Positions 1-18,187 of a stretch of DNA of 64,000 bases are shown piece after piece. Every line of letters starts with the position of its first letter. Position 1 is the stretch's first letter. Position numbers and translations under genes: made by a program. The stretch is from Apophysomyces variabilis (Eukaryota > Mucoromycota > Mucoromycetes > Mucorales > Mucoraceae), in contig MZZL01000106.1 in the NCBI GenBank assembly GCA_002749535.1, positions 94,303 through 158,302 of the forward strand, given 5' to 3'. The notes beneath the pieces were generated by a model. The model searched no databases. It saw nothing but the letters and a program-made list of their open reading frames with translations, and was not told the origin of the DNA.

Positions 1-21
1 TTTTTTTTTTTTTTCCTTTAC

Positions 22-389
22 CTGTGCTGCAATTTTGCCTTTTGTCATGCCGAGATCCGTACGGACAACCAAGACCATTTTGAAATCCTGGTATTTTGAG
101 GCATCCAGTTTACCGACGGGTAATTCATCAAGATCTGATTCTTCATCATCCTCAGAACTGCTTTGTTCCTCCTCTTTTTTTGTTGGAGTTTTGGTGCTGC
201 TCTGCAAAAGATAAATATTCAGCGTAATCCCCGGCGAAAACAAGAAAGACGAGCGTAGATCGCTTTTCATTATTTTGTTACCTTGCGGGCAGTGCATTGC
301 TTTCCAATGAGAATGCCCGTGACCAAGGATACAACAGCAGCGACAGCCACTTCCACCGTTAATAAGTTGTCAAACATCCTCTGACCCAT
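22..389 (-). CDS. PTH2: Peptidyl-tRNA hydrolase 2 (PTH2), 5' part only
   Basis: PTH2 releases tRNA from prematurely dropped peptidyl-tRNA and is usually anchored in the mitochondrial outer membrane. Two exons are visible: 389-282 and 201-22. They join in frame across a GT-AG intron, and a GT donor at 21 starts an intron that leaves the window. The start Met opens a roughly 20-residue hydrophobic segment (VAVAAVVSLVTGILIG) that fits the N-terminal anchor of eukaryotic PTH2. A Ser/Glu/Asp-rich linker follows, then the diagnostic beginning of the PTH2 fold, with KMVLVVRTDLGM and KGKIAAQ carrying the conserved Lys residues. About 96 residues are present, and the catalytic remainder lies left of base 1. 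Bases 390-579, between this start and the 3' end of the SRO7 gene, hold only its promoter. Confidence 0.88.
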
Positions 390-579
390 AGTTTCTGAAA
401 GGAAAGGAAAACGTTTAGGTTTAGCTAAGAATTAACGCGCCACACAACACGCAAGATAGGCACACACGCACACATACACATATTGTGGCTTGCAAACAAA
501 AGCTCCTATTGCTATCCTCAGTTTTGAATCCCGTAAGGAATCCTTGAAATTTTATTCTATAGATAGAGGGAAAAAGATC

Positions 580-3500
580 TCAAAATTCCCACCACTTCTT
601 GCGGGCCTGCCGCTCGTTATATTCCCTAACGGCTCGGAGGAAATCCGACGATGCCACATTCATATCTTGAAATTTTTGATCCAGTTCGTTTAAACGTTCG
701 CCTCGTTCATTCATCTTATCACTCAATTCTTTAAACACACCACCTCGTTGTGGCTGCGGTTTCGCTGCCTCATTACCGCTCGCCTTGCTTGATTGTGCTT
801 CCGCTGCTGCTGCTGGAACTCTGCCCACTATTTTTTTTTTGTTTCCAAAGATGAGCATGGAACTATAGTAAACCAAGCAATAAGACACCACTTACTCATC
901 ATATCCAAGTCTTGAATAGTAAAGACATTTTTCTTAAAAGCACCAGAGACTGTATCTAGCCATGACTTTTTCGGTCGTTGAGTTGCAGTTGATGGATGTG
1001 GAGGTATCATAATATTGCCATTATGAAGTAATATATCTTCGCCAAACGGACTGCAAGTTAGATTATAAAAAACCAAGGATTAGGGTGATGAGCGACCGCT
1101 AAGAGCAAACGGATGGACTTACATCTGATTTTGAGGCATAAAAGTACGTTGTTCAAGTTCATATCTTTGTGTCCACAATGTCACACGGCCATCTGCACTT
1201 AACATGGCCTCTCGTAACCTCTCCGGCATATAATTTTCTAAACGTAACGTATGTAATGGTTTCAGTGCTGGCAAAGAAAATAATCTGATATGTCCGTCGT
1301 CTAAAAGAACAGCCAGAGTACAGATGTTGGCTGAAAAGGCAATAGTTAATATACCAAACCGTGAAAAGGGTGGCTTTTTTTTCTCTTACATCCTACTCTG
1401 ATCACTTTACTACGGATAGCCGTGGCCGATTGATGCTTTTCATGTTCCACAAGCTCGACGCCATAGAGTTTCACATTAAAGCCGCTTAAATACACACTAA
1501 TGGCTGTAGCAGATACCAGTATTAAAAAATGAGGATCTTGCTGGTAGATGTAGTCATGCCGGGTATGCTTTATCCTCTCGATTTGCACCAGATCAGGAAG
1601 CCTTGGCATGGCAGGTACAGGCTCTTTACTATCTGCTTTCTGCCGTGATTTGCTTCCTTTTCTGCTCGGTTTTCGAAGCAGAGAAAATCCCGTATTCTTT
1701 TCCAAAGATTCCGCGCTATCAGGGTTCGCCTTTTCCTCCTTGACTGATTTTGTAGACTTCACGGACTTTATGGACTTTGTGGACTTTTCTGACCTGATCG
1801 ACCGATTGTCGGGTAGTTGCTTAAAGTCTTCTTCAGGCGGAGATAGGCTGGATGCTGATTCAGCTTTGTTTTCTCCGAGATTGGGTGTTTGGCCCTCTAA
1901 ATTAATGACAGAAATATCCATGACGGCGTCATCGAAGGCAGGTATGATCACAGGAAGTGGGCGTCGCTCTGCGCAATTCAAACCGATTTCGTACTGGTAT
2001 ACTTGGCCATTGTTAAGCCCAACGTATAAATAAGTGGACTTTTGTGCAGCTATAGCCGATATTAGCCATATCATTGCGATATCTCGGGTCATTTACGTTT
2101 TGCCACTGAATATGAGTCGGCTATTTGAAGGCATGCTACCACAGGCTTAGATGTCTGGATAGATGCGTCTTTATGGGTATGTTTGCCAGCTTCTGTATCC
2201 TCTTGTTGTTTCTCCTCATAATCTGAGAATGAGACAGCATGAATAGGACAGGTTATGGGTAATTTCCAAAATAAATCAATCAACTGGCCTTGCACTTACC
2301 ATTGATATTGATACAGAAGATAGGCTGTCGAAGTTTGATATCTACTGTTATTATCGAGCCATCCGAAGTCGAAAAGGCAATACTAGAAACAGATGAATAA
2401 ATGTTGCTTAAAACCAAACGTTACAGGTCTTACATGTCTTCACCATGGCTGACAATTTGCTCCACATAAACGTGACCCAGGATGATCTTGTCCTTGAGTA
2501 CGTATCCGGTAATATCTGTAGCAAATTCCAAAGGCTCAATCCGTATATTGGCAAAAGAGCTATCTACTGTAGTCCTTCCGCTTGCGGTATCATCTACTAA
2601 CGGACGATCATTTTCCAATGACCCTCCCTCCGGTTTGTTCTCCTGTCCATATGAATCGTTTCCATCTGGCTGCTCTGCTGTAGTCTCCTCCATATCTTTC
2701 AGGAGATCTGATATTTCTTTCAACGTGCTATCGCAATTTTCGATGACTTTGTCGTGCACATCCGAGCATTGTTCAAGTGCTGTGACAAATTCGTACACCA
2801 GGATCGTGCCATCGCTACATCCTACACTTAAGCATCCTGTTGTTGGATTCAAGTCCACACAGCATACTTGAGCCTTTGGATCATTCATACCGTCATTGCA
2901 TTGTACGGTAAGGTATGGTAATGGACGTAGAGAAGTAAATGCAGCATCCCAAAACTTTATCGCCTCGTTGGAGTGAATTGTCATGAATATATCGTTGGAT
3001 GGTATTTTATATACATGTCCGTTGCCGGCAATGCCTCCTGTGAGTGGCAAGTACTTTACAGGTCCCTGACCACCGTTGGCCGTACATAGTTTGCGAAATG
3101 TCGTCTCTGGAACCATGAATGCCTGGCAAACATTCATCACAGCTGGCTCCAGAAAATCCAGTGCCGGAGGAAGTGTCAACAAAGGATAGCCATGATCGAA
3201 ACTGTACGCTCGAAGAACACTATCGCTTCCAATCACTAAGACGCCAAAAGGGTTGTGCATGCCCAGGAAATAGGGCTCTCGACTGATAAATATAAAATCA
3301 ACAACATCGACTGGTGAATGTATAATCGACTGTTTTCGTGCATCTCTGCTTTCGCTATCCAGATCAAATTCCAGTACATGGATTCCTCTGATCTCAGGTA
3401 TACTCGATCCACCAGCTACAAGAAGGTATGTCTTTTGAAGTGTAGTGTCCACATACCACGCTAACTGATACACAGGCTCGCATGGATCTGGACTTGTTGA

Positions 3501-4508
3501 GGGTGGTAAATGGGATTGCAGCGCTTGCCGTGAAAACATCGGCATTTGGTCGTTATTGGCATCCCAAAAGTGCATATATCCGTCGTCATAGCCGCCGACA
3601 ATGCGATCTCCTCTGGGGCTCCAAGTGAAACAGGTCAATCGTGCATTGCGTAAGGGATTATTGACATCCAAGTTTCGAAGTGTAAATTCTCGTCTTATTG
3701 TATGTTCACGTATGTCCCATAAGAAAATAACAGAACTATAACCTATAAGGATGAAATCAAGGTTGGTAGGATGCATCTGAAGAGCGACGACCACATGATC
3801 TAATCGATCGATCGCTCCTCCCCCGTCATCCTTTGCCATCGCCGTCAGCAGGTTGGGTATAGAGACCTTGGCGAGCATGCCCAAGTGGAGATCAAAGGTA
3901 TCAATCGCTCCTTCAGCTAACCCAAAGAAAAGCCAGTCTGTGCCTGTGCAATATTCGACGCTGGTGATGATGCCTTGCGCTTGGAATCGATGCCGTGTTC
4001 GTTTTGTTTTCAGATCAATGGTAGTGATAACATTCTTTTTGTCGACAATCACCAAAAGAGGGTATCCCGTCTTAAAAAGCATGTATTTGATCGTTTCCGG
4101 GTGTGACATATTTATTGCTGATGAAACACCTTTGCCGAATATCCGTACGTAGCTATGTTGGTTCGATCCGCCAGCTTGATACATCGAAGAAATCAGGTTT
4201 AGGACATGTTGCATGAAAACCTATTTCTTCTTCCTTTCTTACCTATGGCCAATAATCCTGATATTGGATCGAAAGCGACAACGGATACTGTGTCTGGCAA
4301 ACCATAAGTTGATATCTAAACGAAGATGTCAGCCCTTTTATGGAAGGTTCAGTTCGTTATTTCCAACCTTTGCTATTGTCATGCTGGCAATGTCTACATT
4401 CTCAGACAAAGAACGTTCTAGCCTTGTGTCTTTGGAAAGGAATGACTTGGCCACGGCATTATCTTTTGCTCGTTGCGCAAGACCTGAAATTTTGTCAAAG
4501 ATGGTCAT
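580..4508 (-). CDS. SRO7: Tomosyn/SRO7 (Lgl) family exocytosis regulator with R-SNARE-like tail
   Basis: This family of double WD40 propellers binds plasma-membrane t-SNAREs and Rab/exocyst components to control docking of secretory vesicles. Nine exons keep frame throughout: 4508-4368, 4315-4243, 4174-2434, 2382-2300, 2222-2097, 2049-1390, 1330-1123, 1050-896 and 827-580, giving about 1144 aa. The N-terminus (MTIFDKISGL) and GLPDTVSVVAFDPISGLLA match Lgl propellers. A Ser/Lys-rich loop lies between blades near residues 770-830. The last 60 residues are an amphipathic heptad region containing MNERGERLNELD and ending KKWWEF, very like the tomosyn R-SNARE motif with its central Arg. An upstream in-frame Met at 4580 was not chosen because the family N-terminus starts at 4508. 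The intron between 2299 and 2223 is the least certain. Confidence 0.9.
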
Positions 4509-4926
4509 GTTGCCCTTCTCGGAAGGACTGTGGCCGGATCCCGAAAGGAATGTCCATTTACAGGATTTTGACTTGTGCAAGCTTAGGTGGCCCGATCATT
4601 CACGCGTTCTTATTCGTTCAACGTGACAGCTTTAGTTAGGCCATTTACCCTTCCGTCACACATGCACCTGCACAATGCCCATTCATAAGGACATGGCGCG
4701 GGACGATGAGCGTTTCCTTCAATATCACATATCTTCAACTTCAAGCATGCGAATTCAATTCAATAAACACTTTCTTCCAATACAACTCAGATCTTTACAG
4801 GTGAATATGGTCGGGAATCCATATTTTGGGTTAATAGAATAACAAGCTTTAAACAGATACAACAAGGGAACTAAACAAGATGATATGTACAGATTTAAAA
4901 TTTTTTTTTCTCTTGTTTTGTGAGTT
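4509..4926. other. Spacer between SRO7 start and ATPase 3' end
   Basis: This 0.4-kb stretch should carry the SRO7 promoter and the 3' UTR of the ATPase gene. Short open frames on the plus strand lie opposite the first SRO7 exon and look like shadows. No further gene is seen. Confidence 0.5.
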
Positions 4927-7958
<3,032 letters not shown>

Positions 7959-9218
7959 GACAAAACTAAGAATGGGGAAAAGAAAGCTAAGTCCTTTTGG
8001 TTGCTCGGGACATGTACTAAATTTGGCTTTCGGGCTCTGCTTTGCAACAAGCGGCCCAATGATGAAAGTGGCTCAGATTTTTACAAGTTTTTTAGTGAGT
8101 TTTGGATATCCGCAACGCCAAAAAGTCCAACCACTCCTTTTGCGATGCCATCGTTAGCTTGGCAAAAAATCGTATTTATCATCCGTGGGTCTAAAAAAGA
8201 ATACTTGAGACGTATCCATGACAATGGATATCCAAAACAGATAGTATCCCATCGCTATGGATTCATTGTGCGAACAGCAACAAAATGCGGGCTTATAGTA
8301 GACGAAACAGAAGTTTACTAAAATCCAGTTTATTTGGATAGAAGCTTGGTGTAGGCCAGTTCGGACATGAATATCTGGTAAAAAGACAAAGATCATTTTA
8401 ACAGAGTTCGCAAGAAAATGGCTAAAGCTCACACTTCGTTTACCATGGCAACCTGTTTTATGAAATTTACGGGGTTAAAACAGTAATATCCAGAGAGCTC
8501 ATTTTCTATGGCTGTATGATAGCTAAAAGGAAAAAAGCTACCTCGCACATCAGCGTTAGTCTTCCATGAGACTATCCAGCTTAGGAAAAAGAAATTCATT
8601 CTACAAGTGAAAATTCGACAGGTAAGTAAAAAGCTACCAAGGGGTACACGCAAGCTATTCTCCCATCAGCCATCGGGACGTGTCTACAATACAACACAAA
8701 AAATGAGCGAAGTACAACAGTGATAGTGTTGATACGGCATTGGAAGAGCTCTCTGCTGGTTCTCCTTGCTTAAGTTGCCCAACTAGCTTCTACCATGAAC
8801 AAAAGGCTTGTTGTTTGGCTTTGAAAAGATTGGCTTCCAGCTAGGACAACCGCATTTTCCTATTCGCCAATGTCAAGCGCCGCAAAAAGACGTGCTCGAA
8901 TAAAAAAATAAAGTATTCAGTTTAAGGTCTTTGGGTTCTCATATGACTTTTGTAAGCCGTACCATGCACAAACTAAAATTACTAAATTCTTCATATGAAA
9001 CGGTCTAAAATAATGATTGCCTGAGTAATTTTGATAAGCAGCATGTTAAATGGAGGGATTATCATGCCATACTTGTAAAACGAAAAAGAAAAAAAAGCAG
9101 GGCGCTATTTGAACGTCACATGTTACATCTGAAAGCATTCAATCTCGTCGTCGGGGATTCGGGCATTCCACCAAACAATAACACCGTTTTGTCATATACC
9201 TTTATCTTGTTATAAGTC
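7959..9218. other. Divergent promoter region, no gene seen
   Basis: This 1.26-kb region separates the ATPase start (minus) from the PP4 start (plus) and should hold both promoters. Several open frames of 60-135 codons cross it on both strands, but none shows a family motif, a good splice pattern or a convincing start. I see no RNA gene. Confidence 0.5.
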
Positions 9219-10740
9219 ATGGGACAACTTGACAGGTAAAAGATGAGAAAATAAATAATATCACAGAGAAAAAGCATCATCATCGTTGAAACATACTCAT
9301 GCCATGGGATATACAGACAATTAGATCAATTACGACGAGGAGAAATAATCACAGAGCAAGAAGTGAAAGAACTGTGCAACAAAGCACGAGAAATCCTGAT
9401 AGAAGAAAGCAATGTACAAAGAGTAGATGCCCCCGTGACGGTACGGTATTCATTATCGAGATACTTCAAATCTCAATCCCATTCTAGATTTGCGGCGACA
9501 TCCATGGTATTTTTTCTTTTTCCTTTATCTAGAGTTTTAGATCGTCTATAAGCCGCCCAATCGAGAGCTAATCTAAAAACCCAAAAATTTGTTCTCATCA
9601 AGGTCAATTCCACGATTTGAAAGAACTATTTAAAGTGGGAGGCGAATGCCCCGAGACAAATTATCTCTTTATGGGTAAGTAGTGCAAAGAGATGGAAGGG
9701 AGGAAAAGCGAGACGAAAAAAAAATCAGCCCTGTTACTTACCAGCGATTTATTCCTACGTAAAAAGGTGACTTTGTGGATCGAGGATTCTATTCTGTCGA
9801 AACGTTCCTACTCCTCTTGGCACTCAAAGTACGGTATCCCGATCGAATCACGCTTATCCGTGGAAATCATGAGAGCAGGCAGATTACTCAGGTTTATGGT
9901 TTTTATGAAGAATGTCTTCGCAAGTTTGGTTCTGCCAACGTCTGGCGATACTGCTGCGAAATCTTTGATTATTTAAGTTTGAGCGCTATTATTGATAACA
10001 AGATTTTCTGTGTCCATGGCGGTCTTTCTCCTAGCATTACCACTTTAGATCAGGTAATGTCGTTTAAGCATGCATGCAAGACTTTTTTTTTTGGTCAAAC
10101 TAACGGTTAGTGGGACTATAGATTCGCACAATTGATCGAAAACAAGAGGTACCTCATGATGGAGCGATGTGTGATCTATTATGGTCAGACCCTGAAGGTA
10201 AGCCGAGTGTTTGTTATTTTTTCGTTCGGTTCTGATATCGTTTCATTAGAAATCGATGGATGGGGATACAGTCCACGAGGTGCTGGATACCTGTTCGGTG
10301 GCGATGTTGTCCAAAGCGTATGTTTTCTGTAACTTGGTGTATGACGATCCTGACCTGATCTCTTAGTTCTTGCACACAAACGATCTTGAACTGATTGCAC
10401 GCGCTCATCAGCTAGTGATGGAAGGTTACAAACTCATGTTTAATAATACAGTAGTTACTGTTTGGTCAGCGCCAAATTACTGCTATAGGTAAACAAAGAC
10501 ACAAGCCTATAGATTGGCAAATGATATTGATATTTTGGTTAGGTGTGGTAATATCGCCGCAATATTGCAAATCAATGATTATCTGAAACAAGAATATAAG
10601 TTATTTGATGCTGCACCTCAGGTAAATACAAAACTGACGGGAAAAAGAAAGAAAGAAAGAGAGCTAACATCGTACGTTCTCTACAGCAGGAGTTCCATGG
10701 CACACCTGCAAAAAAGTCAGTACCGGATTACTTTCTTTAA
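9219..10740 (+). CDS. PPH3: Serine/threonine protein phosphatase 4 catalytic subunit
   Basis: PP4 dephosphorylates DNA-damage and nutrient-signalling targets as the catalytic part of a PP4C-R2-R3 complex. Ten exons join in frame: 9219-9235, 9317-9440, 9488-9506, 9603-9674, 9767-10053, 10122-10197, 10250-10317, 10367-10488, 10543-10621 and 10687-10740. The product is 305 aa, the normal PP4C length. All metal and catalytic motifs are present: CGDIHG, GDFVDRG, GNHESRQ, then [10 protein letters not shown] and [10 protein letters not shown]. The protein ends DYFL, whose terminal Leu is the carboxyl-methylation site of PP2A-like enzymes. [13 protein letters not shown], and overall closeness to PPP4C rather than PP2A or PP6/SIT4, decides the subtype. 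The first exon is only 17 nt. The gene runs tail-to-tail with SNF1. Confidence 0.95.
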
Positions 10741-11339
10741 CCATGTATCATCTGCTCTTCGTTCTTTCTACCCCAGTGTTACATTCTTTTTTCTTCCAAC
10801 AAGGAGTATTGCATTATTCATCGGAAACTGGATGAGTACGATAGAAACCACCATACGAAGGTGCATAGGGTTAGGAGATGATACTGCATGCAATTCATTG
10901 AACCAGTGACGTCTACCATTGGCTGGAGCTTACGGATTATTCCATTGTACAGACATTATCAACGAACTATCCAATCTCTAGAAAAAATAGAACAACGTCA
11001 TTGTTTCTTCCCATCAAAAACGATTTCAACATTATCATTTTTGAGCTTCTCATTCCCATCTATGGCTAGATAATGTTCTATCTCTTATCAAGGTACCTGT
11101 TCATCATCTTACCTTGAGATACTACCCTTGTGACGTAGGGGAAATCCATCAAGTTTAAGCGACTAAACTTGGACTCGCATATTTTTTTTTTCGTGCAAAT
11201 AAACCGAATATTATCAACTGCCATTATATCAGGACAGTCCAAGTCTTATGCTATAAACTACCATTATCTGAAAGAAACAAAAACATGGAAAAGGTGGTCG
11301 GGACGAGGCACATTGGTTCTTTTTAGAAGAAAGTGATAA
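10741..11339. other. Convergent 3' spacer of PPH3 and SNF1
   Basis: These 0.6 kb lie between two converging stop codons and should hold both 3' UTRs and polyadenylation signals. Two open frames on the plus strand continue past the PPH3 stop without recognisable content. No other feature is seen. Confidence 0.5.
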
Positions 11340-13974
<2,635 letters not shown>

Positions 13975-15331
13975 TTTGTGCACAGTGGTGGAGTCCATAC
14001 TGAAAAGAGAAGAGTTCCCATTTTTGCTGTTTGAATTTTATAGCTTTTCAAACGCCGACTCAGATATGATCAGCAGCTTATCCACGCATTCAGCCTAAAG
14101 CTATAGAGGGACGAAGCCGTAGAATCTGTTTAAGCAAGGTTACTATAATTTCTCGTAATAGGTAGGAGTGCTTATGATTCAACTAGCCTAACGGGTAACT
14201 AGCAAGGAGTTAGTTTCGAATCGTTTAGAACTGAAACCGATTCCGAGCGCTGCTTGAATAGTTCAGATAAAGCATGCTTCATTTGGACGACCAAAGAGTT
14301 TACAGCAGGATTGATATGGCCTATCGCTTATTACGCGTGAAATTAGCACTATATGTGCTATTTACATCTACTACAGTTTACTAAAGCGCTCGGATCTCGA
14401 TTACAAACAATGAAAGAGGTGTGGATACAATAAAATATAGGCGAACAGTTCCGGACCAACCCTGAAGATGGAATGGACTCCAATCACGATTCAGCACCTG
14501 GTCTCTCAGTTTCCTTACAATGGAAACTAATGCAGATGATTCTTTGTTATATCAGACATTGAGACAAACCTGCTAGCCGTGCATCAGCTATGAAGCTATA
14601 GTAGATACTATAGTTCACATACATATATTATATGATTCTCATCACCTTCTCAGTATGGTCTGTGACCTGCACTATGGGAAATAGTTCCTGCTGTAACGTT
14701 TGTTCCTCATGGACTATTTCTTGCTTAATAAAAAAAAGTACATCACCAACCACAAGTAGCTCAATAGGAACTGACGGAGACTAGGGGGAACACATATTTC
14801 CCATAGTGTAAGCTGCTTTTTGTTAAACAACTCTGCCTTAATTGCAGATCTCTCAAATCTGGGCGTTGAACTCAATATTAGATGTAAGCACCGGCGACCA
14901 CAAGCTGGGATCCAACTTCCAAAAGAACGTTCCTGCGCGGTACCTTACTAGGTCCAAAGCCCAGCGTCCCCAGAAGGGTACCGGCGCTGCCGTCTTCGTC
15001 TGGTCCTGCGCGAATACAAATGAATAAGGAAGAATTTTCAAACCGCACTATGTTTCTCAGCTTTAATTTGTTCCTAGTAGTGTTGCTTATATGCATTTGG
15101 CAGTAGAGAAAAATGATAAAACGTACGAATAAAATTCATTAGGGCCATTGTTACCCAATCGGCAACCGAGTCTTTTATTTTTCATACTTGGAAGAAAAAA
15201 AAAATCCAATTCGGAGTTTGTTATATCGGAGCTGGTGCAAGCCACAGAGCCTGCGTTCCTGCCTGGAAAAAAAGTGTGGAAAGGAAAAGCTTCCCAAAAC
15301 CCTTGCGACCAAGAAGGAACATACACGCTAA
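13975..15331. other. Divergent SNF1/YTM1 promoter region
   Basis: This 1.36-kb region lies between two divergent starts. Apart from the short inverted-repeat element listed separately, no gene is convincing. Open frames of 60-110 codons near 14840-15477 overlap the YTM1 start in other frames and have no family features. Confidence 0.5.
14670..14808. repeat. MITE-like element with 14-bp terminal inverted repeats
   Basis: The 14 bases cactatgggaaata at 14670-14683 return as their exact reverse complement at 14795-14808, framing a 139-bp AT-rich non-coding interior. A second, inner pair (agttcct near 14683 and aggaact near 14766) supports a fold-back structure. The termini begin CACTA, as in CACTA-type DNA transposons, but I see no clear 3-bp target duplication, so the class is uncertain. 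Confidence 0.45.
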
Positions 15332-17161
15332 ATGGCGACCGAGCAAGAACAAGTCCAAGTTCGCTTCTTTACGCGACAGGAAAAATATGCCGTAACAGAC
15401 GCACCCATTCTCGTTCCTTCCAACTTCAAACGCTACGGTCTTTCCGAGATCGTGAACAACTTGATCGGCCATGGTGAATAATTAACGACGATCAAGAACA
15501 TAGCAATAACTCATTTCAATTTGTCTTTGTCATGTCAGAAAAACCTATTCCTTTTGACTTTCTTATCGATGGGGAAATCCTCAGAACGAGTATCGCCGAG
15601 TACTTAGCAAGCAAGAACTTTTCGACGGTAAAAAAAAGAAGCGAGAATCACATCGATTGAGCAAATCTAGTATACTGAAACGACCTTGTGGGGGAACTTC
15701 ACTTAGGAAAATTTGATCACCATTGAATATGTCGAATCGATGTTGCCGCCAACGCCACTTTCAGCATACCAGCATGATGATTGGATTAGCTCAGTTAAAG
15801 GTCGTCAAGGGTACGTAGAATGGATTTTCCTCGAAAGATACGAGTTTCTGATACAATGGATGCTATAGCTTATTTTTGACCGGCTCATACGATAATGTCG
15901 TGCGCTTGTGGAATTCTACCGGAGAATGCATTGCCAACTTCACAGGTCATACAGAAGCTGTGAAATCGGTGGCCTTTGGTTCTGTCGATGGTAAGCATGG
16001 AATATTGAAGTTATCGGGAACTGTCGGACTTAGTGCGCTCATTCTCTTTTTTATTTTCTTGCAACAAAAGACACACAAGCAATTATCTTTTCTGGAGGAT
16101 TGGACAATGCCCTTTTGGCATGGGAGGTACAGACCAGCCTCGGTGAAAAGCAGTTTTTTTTTCTGAAAATCAATATGTAGTACTCATTGGAAACCGGGTC
16201 TCAACGATGTCTCTACGAATGCAAAGGTCACAAGTCTGCTGTGGAAAGTGTTGCTGTTGATGTCAATGCCAATTATGTGAGTCAGCTGATGTAGAATGGA
16301 AAGAGAAAAGGTTTGACACGGACATTTTAGGTTGCCAGCGCATCCGCAGATGGTTCAGTTAGAGTGTGGTCGACAGAGGAACCAGAGGAAGATGAACATA
16401 CGGAAGAAGATGCATTAACACGAAAACGAAAGAAGACTGAGAAGAAGGATGGTCGCAAGATCAAAGTAAGAAGCAATGTGTTTCCAAAGAAAACTTGAAA
16501 TTTATAGTGTAAACTAGTCCAAATCTACTATACTGGAGGGACACGTTGGTGGTGTCAATGCTGTGACATTTGATGGCAGTGACTCAAATATTGTTTACAC
16601 TGGTGGATGGGATCACTCCATCAGATCTTGGGATGTAGAACAACAAGTGAATCTTGTGACAAAGGTATAAACGTCGTCAATGCAATTATAAACGGATAAG
16701 TAACAAGTTTGGTATAGAATTGTGAAAAGGTTGTTTTGGGTGTCGATTACTCTAAAATGTCACGATTAATAGCAACCGGACACGCTGATAATGTAATCAG
16801 ATTGTGGGATCCACGATCAGAAGGTGAAAAGAAGGGCATTTAAGGGGTTTGGAAGGAAAAAGGGAAGTCAAACTGATAATTGTTCTTTTTAGATGGTACT
16901 AATGTGAAACTTACCTTACGAGGCCATTCTGCATGGATCCCATCCGTGGCATGGTCTCCGTCTTCTGAGTATACTTTGTGTTCGGGTTCGTATGATTCAA
17001 CAATCCGTGTTTGGGATATCCGAAGCAAGGGGCCACTGTACACCGTAGAGGCGGACGATGTGTCGAAAAAGGACAAAGTCCTCAGTGTCCATTGGGACTC
17101 GCAAAAGATCTTGAGCGGAGGAGAGGATAAGAAATTAAGAATTTACCAAGCCAAAGACTAG
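15332..17161 (+). CDS. YTM1: Ribosome biogenesis WD-repeat protein YTM1/WDR12
   Basis: YTM1 is part of the nucleolar PeBoW (NOP7-ERB1-YTM1) complex needed for 60S subunit maturation and is removed by the AAA ATPase REA1. Ten exons join in frame: 15332-15473, 15539-15627, 15707-15810, 15869-15990, 16071-16126, 16181-16276, 16331-16465, 16518-16664, 16718-16823 and 16893-17161, giving 421 aa. The N-terminus (about residues 8-90) is the NLE/ubiquitin-like domain bound by REA1: QVRFFTRQEKYAV, then FDFLIDGEILR. Seven WD blades follow, for example GSYDNVVRLW, GGWDHSIRSWD, GHADNVIRLWDP and GSYDSTIRVWD. A Lys/Glu-rich loop near residues 205-235 sits between blades, as in WDR12. The protein is complete, with no oddities. 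Confidence 0.95.
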
Positions 17162-18187
17162 AGAGCATCAAAACATTTTAAGTCAACTCTGTGTATCCAA
17201 CCATCTTGCATATCTGCAATAAACGTTATAAAAACAGATAAACTTTCATTCTTTTTATGTCGCTGTGCATGTAACAACTTGGATTTGACTACTATGATTA
17301 ACAGATGGCCGCGCTCAAAATAGACCAACAGCAACCAATTGCTGGTGGAATCGGGATCCACGTTTGACTAGCTATGTAACAAAGCTGAAAATAGCGTGCA
17401 TTGGCGTTCCAGCATGTGGACAGACGCGCATGTTCTCCTTGGTCATCAATACCTACATTAAAATACGAAACTATAACTACGTTATCCGAATGTAAACGGT
17501 ATCCGTCTACGTGATAGCTCGTAGGCTTTCTCTCTATGTAAGACTCAGCGAATCTATGGATAAATAAGGTTCGCACTTTTAATTTTACCGCATTTGCCCT
17601 AAACGGTCGTTGTCCAAATCTGGCAATAGCCAACAGTATAGACCTATTACTTTATAGCCAAGATAAGAAAGGATTGCTACTATGTCAGCAGCAATACGAA
17701 ATATTTCTGTCTCGGACTGGTCCATATGTTCTCAGGCAAACAAGCGGGATAATAAAGAATAAGGGGATTATTTCATTTTCTTTTTTCGAACCATCAATGG
17801 CCCTATTATAGCATAGCTTGGAACAGAGATGTTACTGCTCAGGGCTTTGACAAATGGAACCCATCTTTTATTTCTCAATGCTAAGCAGCTGTTTTGATTG
17901 ATGGAAAGGATGACGCAAAGCTACTTCAGGAACCTAATCCACTAGTAGTACCTCTACCTCCCTCTACATATAAAAATAAGAGCAGTCTAGACAAATGCAC
18001 GAGGCAGAAGAACAAACATGTCTGTCCGAAAATTCACCTGTCAGTTTTTCATGTTCAACTTTGTTGGAGAGAAACAGAAAACATACATCTTTTTACAAAG
18101 AGGGTTGACATCACAGAAAAGAGGGACGAGGAGTGTGGGGTAAGAAAAATTTGAAAGAATCCATACAGCAAGGGATGATTATACTTT
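17162..18187. other. Spacer between convergent YTM1 and small secreted-protein gene
   Basis: This 1-kb region follows the YTM1 stop and precedes the 3' end of the secreted-protein gene. Open frames at 17298-17633 (minus) and 17894-18154 (plus) have no recognisable motif and no supporting splice structure. I see nothing else in it. Confidence 0.45.

Noticed and set aside
17298..17633. 111-codon minus-strand frame after YTM1
   Set aside because: No homology, no clear promoter or splice structure, and no repeated family elsewhere in the window.
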